This document shows, piece by piece, positions 53,437 through 62,679 of a stretch of DNA of 64,000 nucleotides; the stretch's first letter is position 1; the number at the start of each line of letters is the position of its first letter. The notes below the pieces were generated by a model that saw only the letters and a program-made list of their open reading frames with translations, had not been told where the DNA came from and did not search any database. Source of the DNA: Martinezella lusitana (lineage in GTDB: Bacteria; Pseudomonadota; Alphaproteobacteria; Rhizobiales; Rhizobiaceae); the NCBI RefSeq assembly GCF_900094565.1, contig NZ_FMAF01000009.1, positions 37,444 through 101,443 on the forward strand, given 5' to 3'. The position numbers and the translations under genes are program-made.

Positions 53437-53645
53437 CGCATCTCATCGAAACACCGCGCCCTTCCCCCGCTAAGCGTCCCTTCTTCCTGCGCCGCGGTCC
53501 GATGGAAAACATCGCAACCACACTGATTGCGATCGGTTTTCTCATGCTCTTCCAACCATTCCTGCTGGTTCTCTATACCTATTCACTGGTAACGCTGCTC
53601 GCAGGCACGGCCATGTTCATCATCGTCTCGAAGTTCCCGGAGTGA
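53433..53645 (+). CDS. Small membrane protein of the ABC transporter
   Basis: The protein is 70 residues, with two hydrophobic segments (IATTLIAIGFLMLFQPFLLV and LYTYSLVTLLAGTAMFIIVS) after a basic N-terminus. Its start overlaps the permease end by 4 bases and it ends 3 bases before the next ATPase gene, so it is surely co-translated. A small membrane protein at this place also occurs in the rhizobial glycerol importer operon. No function is known. Confidence 0.8.
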   Translation: MTHLIETPRPSPAKRPFFLRRGPMENIATTLIAIGFLMLFQPFLLVLYTYSLVTLLAGTAMFIIVSKFPE

Positions 53646-53648
53646 GCT

Positions 53649-54737
53649 ATGGCGGACATCAGAATCGAAAATCTCCGCAAGCAATTCGGCAGCTTCGTCG
53701 CGGTGCAGGATTCGACCTTCCACGTTCAGGATGGCGAATTCCTGGCATTGCTCGGACCGTCTGGCTGCGGAAAGACGACGACACTTCGTATGATTGCCGG
53801 ACTTGAACTTCCGACCAGCGGCAAGATCCATCTTGCCAACGAAGACGTCACCTTCAATCGCGCCAGTGCCCGGGACATAGCCTTCGTGTTCCAGCTTTTT
53901 GCGCTCTATCCGCATATGAACGTGCGCAAGAACATCGGCTTTCCCCTGCTCTCCCAAGGCATGCCGAAGCGGGAAATCCGCCAGCGCGTCGAGGAAACTG
54001 CGCGATTGCTGCAGATCGATCATATCCTCGACCGATCCGTTTCCGGACTTGCCGGCGGCGACCGTCAGCGCGTGGCTCTCGGCCGGGCGATCGTGCGCCG
54101 CCCGAAGTGCTTCCTGATGGACGAACCCCTCGGCACGCTCGACGCTGAATTCCGCGAAGTCATGGTCCACGAACTGCGCGAACTGCACAACCGCATCCAT
54201 GCGACGACGGTTTACGTGACGCATGATCAACACGAAGCCATGGCGATGGCCGACAAGATCGCGGTCATGAACCATGGTGTCATCGAGCAATTCGGCACGC
54301 CGCAGGAAATCTACAGCAAGCCAGCCAGCATGTATGTCGCGGATTTCATCGGCTCACCGCCGATGAATTTCATGCGCTTCACCTCAGGCCTTCGGACGGG
54401 GGCCCGGTCGATATCGCTTCAAGGCGTCGATGTCAGCGTTCCCGAGGTACACCAGGACTTGGCGGAAGCCGAACTGGCGCTTGGGATCAGGCCCGAACAT
54501 ATTCGCTTCAGCGATGCCTCACCTTTGCGTGGAGCGGTCTACGGCAGCGAATATCTCGGGACCAATCAGGTTGTAGCAATCGAGACGTCGAGCGGCGTCA
54601 TCAAGGCTCGCGTCCCGGCAAATCGCAACTTTCGTATCGGCGAGACGGTTGGTCTTGAGTTCAACCCGGCCAAGCTCGCGCTGTTCGAGTGCAAGTCGGG
54701 GCGCGCCATTGCTTCGGCACTTTATTCGGAGGCATGA
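53649..54737 (+). CDS. ABC importer ATPase (first), altered signature
   Basis: The protein is 362 residues with Walker A GPSGCGKTT at 36-44 and Walker B CFLMDEPLGTLDAEFRE. The usual LSGGQ signature is LAGGDRQRVALGRA. A C-terminal TOBE-type domain follows (LGIRPEHIRFSDASPLRGAV). It pairs with the second ATPase to form a heterodimer, as in GlpS/GlpT. The departure from LSGGQ may make its site less active. Confidence 0.93.
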   Translation: MADIRIENLRKQFGSFVAVQDSTFHVQDGEFLALLGPSGCGKTTTLRMIAGLELPTSGKIHLANEDVTFNRASARDIAFVFQLFALYPHMNVRKNIGFPLLSQGMPKREIRQRVEETARLLQIDHILDRSVSGLAGGDRQRVALGRAIVRRPKCFLMDEPLGTLDAEFREVMVHELRELHNRIHATTVYVTHDQHEAMAMADKIAVMNHGVIEQFGTPQEIYSKPASMYVADFIGSPPMNFMRFTSGLRTGARSISLQGVDVSVPEVHQDLAEAELALGIRPEHIRFSDASPLRGAVYGSEYLGTNQVVAIETSSGVIKARVPANRNFRIGETVGLEFNPAKLALFECKSGRAIASALYSEA

Positions 54738-54738
54738 C

Positions 54739-55746
54739 ATGGCTGACGTCGTTCTTAAAGGCCTCAACAAGCGGTTTGGCGACACACAGGCTCTCGCTGA
54801 TTTGGACCTCTCGATCCGTGACGGTGAGTTCGTCGTCCTGCTCGGGCCAACGGGTGCCGGGAAGACGACGACACTGCGCCTGATTGCCGGGCTGGAGCGC
54901 CCCGACAGCGGCCGCATCGAGATAGGCAGTCGCAACGTCACAAGCGAAGCTCCAGCCGACAGGGACGTCGCATTCGTCTTCCAGCAATATTCGCTCTATC
55001 CGCACATGACGGTCTACGACAACCTTGCCTTCCCGTTACGAGCGCCAGTGCGCAAGCTCAGCAGCGAAGAAATCGACCGACGCGTGCGGGAAATTGCGCG
55101 CATGGTCAGGATCGACCATAAGCTGGAGAACCGTTCGACACGACTGTCGGGTGGCGAAATGCAACGCGTTGCGATCGGGCGGGCGCTGGTGCGCCGTCCC
55201 GCCATCTATCTCATGGACGAGCCCCTCTCGTCGCTCGACGCAAAGCTACGCGCGGAACTTCGCCTGGAACTCAAGCGGATCCAGAAGGAGCTCGGCTCGA
55301 CGTTGCTCTATGTAACCCACGACCAGGTCGAAGCCATGACGATGGCGGATCGGATCGGTATTGTTGCCGGAGGAAGGCTGTTGCAGGTCGGGACGCCCCG
55401 CGAAATCTACGGCAATCCTGCCAGTCTTCATGTCGCTGCTCGTCTTGGCCAGCCGCACATCAACCTATTGCCCGCCGATCTTTTGCCTGGCGCCAATCCG
55501 CCCCCCGGGACTAAGACGATCGGCGCAAGAACAGAGCATCTCGATATCATTGTCGACGCGAACGCCAATGCCAAAGTCGACTGGATCGAACACCTGGGAG
55601 ACCAGAACCACCTGCACATTCAGGTGCATGACCATAAACTCGTCACGCTCGCCGATCCACATCTTACGATCCGGCCAGGTGATCGAATAAGCCTGACGCT
55701 GCGCGATCCGCTCTATTTCGACGCCAGCGGCCAACGCCTCGGATAA
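54739..55746 (+). CDS. ABC importer ATPase (second)
   Basis: The start is ATG 54739, two bases after the stop of the previous gene. The protein is 335 residues with Walker A GPTGAGKTT at 36-44, a normal signature LSGGEMQRVAIGRAL, Walker B IYLMDEPLSSLDAKLRAELR and the switch His in LLYVTHDQVEAMTMADRI. A short C-terminal TOBE part follows. With the first ATPase it gives a two-ATPase importer. Confidence 0.94.
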   Translation: MADVVLKGLNKRFGDTQALADLDLSIRDGEFVVLLGPTGAGKTTTLRLIAGLERPDSGRIEIGSRNVTSEAPADRDVAFVFQQYSLYPHMTVYDNLAFPLRAPVRKLSSEEIDRRVREIARMVRIDHKLENRSTRLSGGEMQRVAIGRALVRRPAIYLMDEPLSSLDAKLRAELRLELKRIQKELGSTLLYVTHDQVEAMTMADRIGIVAGGRLLQVGTPREIYGNPASLHVAARLGQPHINLLPADLLPGANPPPGTKTIGARTEHLDIIVDANANAKVDWIEHLGDQNHLHIQVHDHKLVTLADPHLTIRPGDRISLTLRDPLYFDASGQRLG

Positions 55747-55794
55747 GCAACGGAACGAACGAAAGCACTGGCACGAAAAGACGGGTATCACTCC

Positions 55795-57432
55795 ATGAAA
55801 CATTTCTTCAATCGCCGCGAAACCATCGTTACCGAAGCTCTGGACGGCCTGCTCCTGACAAGCAGCGCCGGTCGACTTGCCCGCTTGGATACCTTCCCCG
55901 AGATCAAGGTGATCCTGCGCGCGGACTGGGATAAGTCAAAGGTCGCAATCATCTCCGGCGGCGGAGCCGGTCACGAGCCTTCGCACGCCGGATTCGTCGG
56001 CAAGGGCATGCTCACTGCGGCTGTATCCGGCGAGATTTTTGCCTCCCCCAGCGTCGATGCGGTGCTGACAGCCATCCGCGCGGTCACCGGCCCCAAGGGC
56101 GCTCTCCTGATCGTCAAGAACTACACGGGTGATCGTCTGAACTTCGGCCTTGCCGCCGAAAAAGCGCGTGCCGAAGGGTTCGGCGTCGAGATGGTGATTG
56201 TTGCCGACGACATCGCAATTCCTGGCATCAACCAGCCGCGTGGCGTTGCGGGTACGCTGTTCGTGCACAAGATCGCCGGCTATCACGCAGAAGCCGGCGC
56301 TGACCTAGAGACCGTTGCAGCCCAGGCGGCGGCCACAGCACGCGACATCGTTTCGCTCGGCATGTCGCTTTCGACCTGCAGCGTGCCCGGCCAGGCGCAT
56401 GAAGATCGGCTTGGCGCCGAGGAAGGAGAGCTCGGCCTTGGCATCCACGGCGAGCCAGGGGTAGAACGCATTGTGCTACAGCCGGTTGCCGATCTGGTGA
56501 CCACGATGACCAATCGGTTGGCGGCCAAGGTTAGCGAGGCAGAAAATTATGCACTGCTGATCAACAACCTTGGCGCGGTGCCACCGCTTGAGATGGGCGT
56601 TATCGCCAATGCCGTGCTGTCCTCACCTCTTTCCGGCCGTGTTCGACTGATTGTCGGCCCGGGACCGATGATGACCGCGCTCAATATGAACGGCTTCTCA
56701 CTTTCATTGATCCGGTTGGATGCTGCTCGCGAAGCCGCACTGAAGGCTGCGGTCGAGCCGCATGCCTGGCTACCGGCCACCGAACGGCACGAGATCGCTA
56801 TTGTTCCTGCACCGCGAGTATCCGCGCGGCATGCAGCGACGTCTCCCAGCGACGACGATCGGATACGTCGCCTATTGACGGCGCTGTGCGAGCATCTGAT
56901 TTCCCTCGAGAGTGAGCTCAATCGCCTGGACAGCCGCGTCGGCGACGGCGATACGGGTTCCACCGTGGCGACGGGAGCGCGCAGCATTCTTTCCCGCATC
57001 GACACGCTGCAGCTGAAGGATCCTGCTGCCACCATGGCGTCGATCGGTGAGATCTTGAGTACGAGCATGGGCGGCTCGAGCGGCGTGCTGCTCTCGATCT
57101 TCTTTACGGCCGCGTCCAAGGCCATGGCGGACAAGGCTGATTTAGCTGTCGCTCTACTTGCCGGGCTCGATCGGATGACGTTTTATGGAGGCGCGGGCGT
57201 CGGCGACCGCACGATGGTCGATGCACTGGCGCCAGCGCTCTCTGCCTTGACGTCAGGTGACATCGCGGCCGCGGCAAGGGCTGCAGCGGATGGCGCCGAG
57301 TCGACGAAGGCAATGCGAAAGGCAAAGGCCGGCCGCGCCTCATACGTTGGAGAGAAGGATCTGGAGGGAGTGCCGGATCCAGGCGCGGTGGCTGTGGCAA
57401 ACGTATTTAAAGTTGCGGCATCGCTGACATAG
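55795..57432 (+). CDS. Fused dihydroxyacetone-kinase (DhaK-DhaL) protein
   Basis: The protein is 545 residues, close to the usual length of one-chain, ATP-using dihydroxyacetone kinases. The K domain (1-330) has GGGAGHEPSHAGFVGKGML, the phrase LLIVKNYTGDRLNFGLAAEK and His218 in GLGIHGEPG, the residue that forms the covalent bond with the ketose. The L domain (about 355-545) has SRVGDGDTGSTV at about 381 with the metal-binding Asp residues and GVGDRTMVDAL. No stop or frameshift separates the domains. It lies 48 bases after the ATPase gene. A related C4-ketose kinase (erythrulose type) is also possible. Confidence 0.92.
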   Translation: MKHFFNRRETIVTEALDGLLLTSSAGRLARLDTFPEIKVILRADWDKSKVAIISGGGAGHEPSHAGFVGKGMLTAAVSGEIFASPSVDAVLTAIRAVTGPKGALLIVKNYTGDRLNFGLAAEKARAEGFGVEMVIVADDIAIPGINQPRGVAGTLFVHKIAGYHAEAGADLETVAAQAAATARDIVSLGMSLSTCSVPGQAHEDRLGAEEGELGLGIHGEPGVERIVLQPVADLVTTMTNRLAAKVSEAENYALLINNLGAVPPLEMGVIANAVLSSPLSGRVRLIVGPGPMMTALNMNGFSLSLIRLDAAREAALKAAVEPHAWLPATERHEIAIVPAPRVSARHAATSPSDDDRIRRLLTALCEHLISLESELNRLDSRVGDGDTGSTVATGARSILSRIDTLQLKDPAATMASIGEILSTSMGGSSGVLLSIFFTAASKAMADKADLAVALLAGLDRMTFYGGAGVGDRTMVDALAPALSALTSGDIAAAARAAADGAESTKAMRKAKAGRASYVGEKDLEGVPDPGAVAVANVFKVAASLT

Positions 57433-57459
57433 CTGGCGCTGCTGTAGGGAGGACAACAG

Positions 57460-58074
57460 GTGCAGGCAGAACCAGTTCTTCTTGCGGGATTGATTGAAGT
57501 TTGCCGTGCGACGATTGCGGCAAATAGCGATCATCTCTGCGCGCTGGATCGCGCAATCGGTGACGGCGATCATGGAACCAATATGCGGCGCGGCTGTGAA
57601 GCGGTTAGCGCCGAAGAGGCAGCGGTTTCAAGTCTTCCCCTGCCTGACGCGCTGGAAAGGATAGGCCTGACACTGGTGATGAGCATAGGCGGTGCGGCCG
57701 GCCCGCTTTACGGAACGCTGCTAATGGAAATGGGGCGCGAGCTTCGCAAATCAGATGCAGGACAGGACTTTTCCTTGGCGTTAAAGCAGGCCATTGATGC
57801 CGTTGCCCGTCGCGGGCGTTCGCACCCGGGAGACAAGACCCTGCTCGACGTGCTGTACCCTGTGCAAGATGCGCTTGCGCACCATTCGCCATTGACCGAT
57901 ATCGTGCGTCAGGCGGAGCTTTCCGCAGGGTTTACCGCCGCCATGAAGGCCATGCGCGGCCGGGCAGCCTATCTTGGAGAGCGTTCGATCGGCCACGTTG
58001 ATCCGGGCGCATCGAGCTGCGCTCTTCTGACAATTGCTATCTGCCGTTACCTTGAGGAGCATGGCCCGGCATGA
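57460..58074 (+). CDS. dhaL: DhaL-type nucleotide-binding subunit
   Basis: The protein is 204 residues. The GTG start follows GGGAGGA. It has LDRAIGDGDHGTNMRRGCEA (metal-binding Asp cluster at about 34) and GGAAGPLYGTLLMEM, as well as HPGDKTLLDVLYPVQDAL, all typical of PTS-dependent DhaL, in which a bound ADP is phosphorylated by DhaM. Its end overlaps the DhaM gene by 4 bases. Confidence 0.93.
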   Translation: MQAEPVLLAGLIEVCRATIAANSDHLCALDRAIGDGDHGTNMRRGCEAVSAEEAAVSSLPLPDALERIGLTLVMSIGGAAGPLYGTLLMEMGRELRKSDAGQDFSLALKQAIDAVARRGRSHPGDKTLLDVLYPVQDALAHHSPLTDIVRQAELSAGFTAAMKAMRGRAAYLGERSIGHVDPGASSCALLTIAICRYLEEHGPA

Positions 58075-58469
58075 GTGAGAAGACCCCAAACGTCGGGATT
58101 GTGATCGTCTCCCACTCGCCGCTGGTCGCGCGAGGCACGGCCGACATGGTGCGGCAGATGGTGGGCGACAGCGTGCCGCTCGCCTGGTCGGGCGGCAATA
58201 GTCACGGAGAGCTCGGCACGGATGCCGGCGGCATCCTGACGGCAATAGAAGAGGCCTGGTCAGAAGCAGGGGTCGCCGTGTTCGTTGACCTTGGCGGGGC
58301 CGAAACCAACAGCGAGATGGCCATCGAAATGCTCGGTTTGCCGCGCGCAAAACTCATCTCGATCTGCAATGCTCCGGTGGTGGAAGGCGCGGTCATCGCG
58401 GCTGCCGAGGCCTCCGGCGGGGCATCGCTGGCAAAGGTTGTGGCGACAGCAGAAGAACTGTCACCCTGA
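58071..58469 (+). CDS. dhaM: DhaM-like PTS EIIA (mannose-type) subunit
   Basis: The protein is 132 residues with the mannose-type EIIA fold. VGIVIVSHSPLVARGTADMV contains the phosphorylated His15; SGGNSHGELGTDAGGI and AVFVDLGGAETNSEM follow the family. Unlike E. coli DhaM it is a single domain: HPr and Enzyme I are made as separate proteins by the next genes. It overlaps dhaL by 4 bases. Confidence 0.94.
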   Translation: MSEKTPNVGIVIVSHSPLVARGTADMVRQMVGDSVPLAWSGGNSHGELGTDAGGILTAIEEAWSEAGVAVFVDLGGAETNSEMAIEMLGLPRAKLISICNAPVVEGAVIAAAEASGGASLAKVVATAEELSP

Positions 58470-58510
58470 TGAGCGGCGAATTGCGCATAAGAAACCGGGA
58501 GGCCGAATAA

Positions 58511-58813
58511 GTGCATGCCAGTTGCCAGACGGAGGTCGAAGTGAAGCACGGGGTAGGATTGCACGCCCGCCCCTCGGTAACGTTCACGCGGTTGGCAAAG
58601 TCGTTTCCCTGCTCGATCGAAGTCGCGGTCAATGGCAGCGACGTCTGGCTGAATGGCAAGAGCATCATCAAAATCATGGGCGCTAAGATCCGCAAGGGTT
58701 CCATGCTGAAAATCCGCGCCGACGGAATCCTGGCAGAAGAGGCAATCCGGGCACTGAAGGACCTCATCGAGCGCAACTTCGATGAAGAAAAGAAACATGG
58801 CCGTACCGCTTAG
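58511..58813 (+). CDS. Dedicated HPr phosphocarrier
   Basis: The start is GTG 58511, eight bases after GGGAGG. The protein is 100 residues. The active His18 lies in VGLHARPSVTF, and KIMGAKIRKGSMLKIRADG is typical of HPr. I see no regulatory Ser46-type context for HPr kinase (the region reads NGKSIIKIMGAK). Its end overlaps the Enzyme I start by 17 bases. Confidence 0.93.
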   Translation: MHASCQTEVEVKHGVGLHARPSVTFTRLAKSFPCSIEVAVNGSDVWLNGKSIIKIMGAKIRKGSMLKIRADGILAEEAIRALKDLIERNFDEEKKHGRTA

Positions 58814-60377
58814 ATTGAAAGCCACCAGAGCCTCACCGGGGGTAGCATCCGGGCCGGCCTATATCGCGGAACCGCCGGCCGCCGGTGCCCCGTCGCAATC
58901 GGCCGTTTCAGGGCACGCAGAGCTGGCAGCGGCCATCGAAACCGCTATCGACGAGCTTCAGAACCTTGCCGCGGGCACCGACGCAGAAGGCGGCGACATC
59001 ATCGATTTTCAGCTCGAAGTGCTTCGTGATCCGACGATCGCCGAAGTGGCAGGCGCGCGTATCGATGCGGGCGAGAATGTCGTATTCGCGTGGGTTGGGA
59101 CACTCGATGGGTACATCCATGAACTGGAGAGTGCTGAAGAAGAACAGACGCAGGCACGCGCCGTCGATATTCTGGACGTCAAAAATCGCGTGCTGGCGGC
59201 GCTGACGGGGACGCCGGTAAAGGACTTTCCGGCCGGATCTATCTATGTCGGCAAGGACATGGAGCCCAGCCGTTTCCTCGCGCATGACTGGTCTGCGGGC
59301 GGCGGCATCGCGCTCTACGCCGGCAGTGCCGTGGGCCATGTCGCCCTTCTTGCCAGATCACGGTTGGTCCCAATGGTTATCAGCGCGGGACGTTTCGTCA
59401 CCGCTGGCGGCCAACATATACGCGTTGATGGAGATGCAGGCGTGATCGTCCTTCAGATGGACAAGGAGGGCGCAGCGCCAATCCGATCCGGGCTTACAGC
59501 ATCAAGCACAGTGCCGGCTGAAGACAATGGGATGCTGCAGACGGCGGATGGTGCGCAAATTCTGTTGTCTATCAACCTCAACGCCCCCGACGAAATCGAC
59601 GGGATCGCGGCAGCGACGACAGCCGGCATCGGATTGATGCGCTCCGAATTCGCACTGCTCTCGCTCGCCGATGCCGCGAACGAGGAGAAGCAACTCGCCA
59701 TCTACCGTCGCATCCTTGACTGGGCCGGCGGCAGAGGGGTGACGATCCGCATGCTGGATGTCGGCGGCGACAAGCCACTCTCAGGCCTCGCAACTTCGCC
59801 CGAATTGCGCGGTATCCGCCTTCTTCTTGCCCGGCCTGAGATTGCGCGCGTTCAAGTACGTGCATTGTTGCGTGCAGCCATCTTCGGTAATCTGCGCGTC
59901 ATGCTGCCGATGGTGACTTTTCCGTCGGAAGTCGATGATATGCGGCAGATCTTTCGAGAAGAGGCGGCCGAGCTTGCGCGCCGGGGCGTGCCGCACCGCC
60001 TGCCTTCGATTGGCATGATGGTAGAGGTGCCGGCCGCCGCGCTCATGCTCGAGCAGTTCGAAGGCGCGGACTTCTTTTCATTCGGCACCAACGACCTTGC
60101 GCAGTATCTTGCCGCCTCGACCCGCGAAGATGCCGATTTCGCCGCACATCGCGGGAAGGCCGCGCAGGCTGTACTGCGCCTGCTCGCTTATGCCGTGAAA
60201 CTTGCCGGCAGCAAACCGCTCAGCATCTGCGGCGACATGGCCGGCGATCCGCGCCTGACGGCAGAACTGCTCGCCGTCGGCATCCGGCATTTTTCCATGG
60301 CGCCCGCTCAACTTCCCGCGATAAGATCGGCGATCGTCGGTTTGAACGCCGATGGGACAAAGGCAGCCGGAGAATAA
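58797..60377 (+). CDS. Dedicated PTS Enzyme I
   Basis: I take ATG 58797 as start (526 residues); ATG 58782 is an alternative that adds five. The N-terminal domain holds the phosphorylated His181 in SAVGHVALLAR, which replaces the usual TSHxAIxAR. The PEP-binding C-terminal domain has GIGLMRSEFALL, IGMMVEVPAAALMLEQFEGA, FFSFGTNDLAQYLAAST and the catalytic Cys478 in SICGDMAGDPRLTAELL. All key residues remain. It is a short form without a GAF or extra PTS domain and overlaps the HPr gene. Confidence 0.94.
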   Translation: MAVPLRLKATRASPGVASGPAYIAEPPAAGAPSQSAVSGHAELAAAIETAIDELQNLAAGTDAEGGDIIDFQLEVLRDPTIAEVAGARIDAGENVVFAWVGTLDGYIHELESAEEEQTQARAVDILDVKNRVLAALTGTPVKDFPAGSIYVGKDMEPSRFLAHDWSAGGGIALYAGSAVGHVALLARSRLVPMVISAGRFVTAGGQHIRVDGDAGVIVLQMDKEGAAPIRSGLTASSTVPAEDNGMLQTADGAQILLSINLNAPDEIDGIAAATTAGIGLMRSEFALLSLADAANEEKQLAIYRRILDWAGGRGVTIRMLDVGGDKPLSGLATSPELRGIRLLLARPEIARVQVRALLRAAIFGNLRVMLPMVTFPSEVDDMRQIFREEAAELARRGVPHRLPSIGMMVEVPAAALMLEQFEGADFFSFGTNDLAQYLAASTREDADFAAHRGKAAQAVLRLLAYAVKLAGSKPLSICGDMAGDPRLTAELLAVGIRHFSMAPAQLPAIRSAIVGLNADGTKAAGE

Positions 60378-60378
60378 G

Positions 60379-60789
60379 ATGGCGCGCGAAGAAACCGAAG
60401 ACGCCATTATCGCCTACAAATCAATTCTGGCGCAGATCATCGACAACCGACCTTCCGGAACCCGTCAGCGGCTGGCCACGGAACTAGGCAAGCATCGTAG
60501 CTTCGTCACGCAGATAACAAGCCCGACCTACGCGACGCCTCTACCCGCGCGGCATCTCGCGACGATCTTCCGGGTTTGTCATGTCAGCGCCGCCGAACAG
60601 GAGCGTTTTCTGGAGGCCTACCAAAATGCGCATCCCGGTAAACTGCCTGAGCTTGGCGCCTCGGAAAAACTGCGGCATCTTTCACTCATGGTCCCTGATT
60701 TCGGCGACGAGCGACGCAACCGGCTGCTGGAGGAAGCAATCGCCGATCTGGTGCAGAAGATAGCAGCAATTTCCGGACCGCCGGAGTGA
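60379..60789 (+). CDS. Small helix-turn-helix-like protein of the Dha operon
   Basis: The protein is 136 residues and begins one base after the Enzyme I stop. The middle (GTRQRLATELGKHRSFVTQI) looks like a Cro/CI-type helix-turn-helix, and HLATIFRVCHVSAAEQERFL follows as a helical segment. I do not recognise the family by name. Placed between the Enzyme I and the second DhaK genes, it is probably a regulator of the operon, but no DNA-binding evidence is available. Confidence 0.6.
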   Translation: MAREETEDAIIAYKSILAQIIDNRPSGTRQRLATELGKHRSFVTQITSPTYATPLPARHLATIFRVCHVSAAEQERFLEAYQNAHPGKLPELGASEKLRHLSLMVPDFGDERRNRLLEEAIADLVQKIAAISGPPE

Positions 60790-60847
60790 ACGGCGTTACG
60801 GTTGGGTGCGACAAGACTGAGACGATCATCGCCTTGGGAGGGGCTTG

Positions 60848-61840
60848 ATGAAGAAGTTCATCAACACGGCAGAAACCATGGTCGCCGAGAGCGTCGAAGG
60901 CTTTGTGCGCGCCCATGAGGAGTTCGTTGTGTTCGGCGTCGACCGCAAATTTATCCGCCGTCGCCACATGGTTCCGGGCAAGGTGGCGATCATATCAGGC
61001 GGCGGCGCGGGTCATGAGCCAATGCACATAGGCTTCGTCGGCCGCGGCATGCTCGATGCGGCTTGCGTCGGACATATTTTCACGTCTCCCACGCCGAGTC
61101 AGATCACAAGCGCCATCGAAGAGGCGGACACAGGGGCCGGATGCCTGTTGGTGGTGAAAAACTACGACGGCGACGTCATGAATTTCGAAATGGCAGCAGA
61201 GATAGCATCTAGCCGCCACAAAATTGAAACGGTCATCGTCGGCGACGACATCGAGACGGCAGGGACAGGCGACAGGCGCGGGCGCCGAGGCGTCGCCGGT
61301 ACTCTGATCGTGGAGAAGCTTCTTGGCGCCGCGGCCGAACGAGGCATGACGCTCGCCGAACTGAAAAACCTTGGCGATGGTCTTGCTCCCCGTATCCGAT
61401 CGATGGGCGTTGCCCTTACTGGCGTGGCGGTCCCGCACACGCAGCGCACAACCTTCGCGCTCGGACCGAGCGAAATGGAAATGGGCGTCGGCATTCACGG
61501 GGAGCCGGGCCACTCGAGGGAGCCCTTCTCCGACGCCGACACGATCGTCAGGCATCTGAGCGAAACGGTCTTCAATGACATCGCCCGAACCGCCGGCAAG
61601 GCATTGCTTTTCGTCAACGGGCTTGGCGGCACGCCACCAGCCGAACTCTATCTCGCCTACAACACTGCCCACCGGTTCATGGTCAACTACGGCCTGCGGA
61701 TCGAGCGCTCGCTTGTTGGCACTTATGCCACGTCGCTCGACATGCAGGGCCTTTCTGTCACGCTCGCTTTCCTCAGTGACGAGGAATTTTCCTTGTGGGA
61801 TTCGCCTGTTGCAACCGGCGCGTTGCGTTGGGGATGCTAA
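60848..61840 (+). CDS. dhaK: DhaK, ketose-binding subunit
   Basis: The protein is 330 residues from ATG 60848, preceded by GGGAGGGG. It is a stand-alone K domain: ISGGGAGHEPMHIGFVGRGM, LLVVKNYDGDVMNFEMAAEI and His217 in MGVGIHGEPGH, the covalent ketose-binding residue. It is the last gene of the operon. With the dhaL and dhaM genes it completes a PTS-dependent DhaKLM set separate from the fused kinase. Confidence 0.94.
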   Translation: MKKFINTAETMVAESVEGFVRAHEEFVVFGVDRKFIRRRHMVPGKVAIISGGGAGHEPMHIGFVGRGMLDAACVGHIFTSPTPSQITSAIEEADTGAGCLLVVKNYDGDVMNFEMAAEIASSRHKIETVIVGDDIETAGTGDRRGRRGVAGTLIVEKLLGAAAERGMTLAELKNLGDGLAPRIRSMGVALTGVAVPHTQRTTFALGPSEMEMGVGIHGEPGHSREPFSDADTIVRHLSETVFNDIARTAGKALLFVNGLGGTPPAELYLAYNTAHRFMVNYGLRIERSLVGTYATSLDMQGLSVTLAFLSDEEFSLWDSPVATGALRWGC

Positions 61841-62020
61841 CCGCGCCCATTTTAATCGAGGTCGTGGTTGCAGCGAAGTCGACCTGCCTTAGAAGGTGGA
61901 CTCGCTCCTACTCCAACACGCGTGTGGTCATTTTTGAACGCTCAGCCTAAGTTGCAAAGCCAGACTACGGCCAATCGTTAGTTGAAACATGAAAGCTCTT
62001 CCATTTCAGGGAGTTCGTCG

Positions 62021-62470
62021 ATGTTCAATGGCCGTCATTTCGACCGATTAGTAATTCTGCTGTGTGTACGTTGGTATTTGGCTTACAATCTCAGCCTGCG
62101 TGATCTGGAAGAGATTATGGCCGAGCGCGGAATTCACGTCGATCACTCCACGCTTCATCGCCGGGTCGTTCATTTTGCGCCGCTGCTGCTCGAACGCTTC
62201 AACCGGAGGAAACGCCCGGTCACTGGCAAGTGGCCCGTTGATGAAACTCATGTCCGGGTGCGCAGTCGCTGGATGTATCTCTACCGCGCCGTCGAGAGCG
62301 TGGGACGCGGTTGAGTTCTTCTTCAGCGAGAAGCGTGACCTGCCGGCTGCCAAACGCTTTATTCGCAAAGCACGGAAACGTCACGACCGACCAGATAGTA
62401 TCGTCATTGACAGTAGCCAGACGAACCGGGAAGCAATCATTGCCTGCGACGGCGAGTGCCGGCTTCGAGC
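62021..62470 (+). pseudogene. Second IS6-family transposase relic
   Basis: The frame starts MFNGRHFDRLVILLCVRWYL, then AYNLSLRDLEEIMAERGIHV and RVRSRWMYLYRAVESVGRG, a normal IS6 opening. Just after that, near 62310, it shifts frame to EFFFSEKRDLPAAKRFIRKA and SSQTNREAIIACD. It then loses similarity near 62470, so the C-terminal third is missing. It belongs to a different IS6 subgroup from the relic at 29064. Confidence 0.85.
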
Positions 62471-62679
62471 CACGTCTTCCGCGTCGCAGCTTGGAGTTTG
62501 CGACAGAGCCGATTGGCCGACCTTTATCTCAGGCTCATAGCCGGAAGAAGCGGCGGCATATGGACAGTCGGACGGACACATATCTCGGCACATTTGCGGA
62601 GAAGCGTTTTGTGGCATTGCAATAGTTGGTAATGCGGCGCAATATAACTGTCACAATTCTATGCAGTTGGGTCCGCGCA

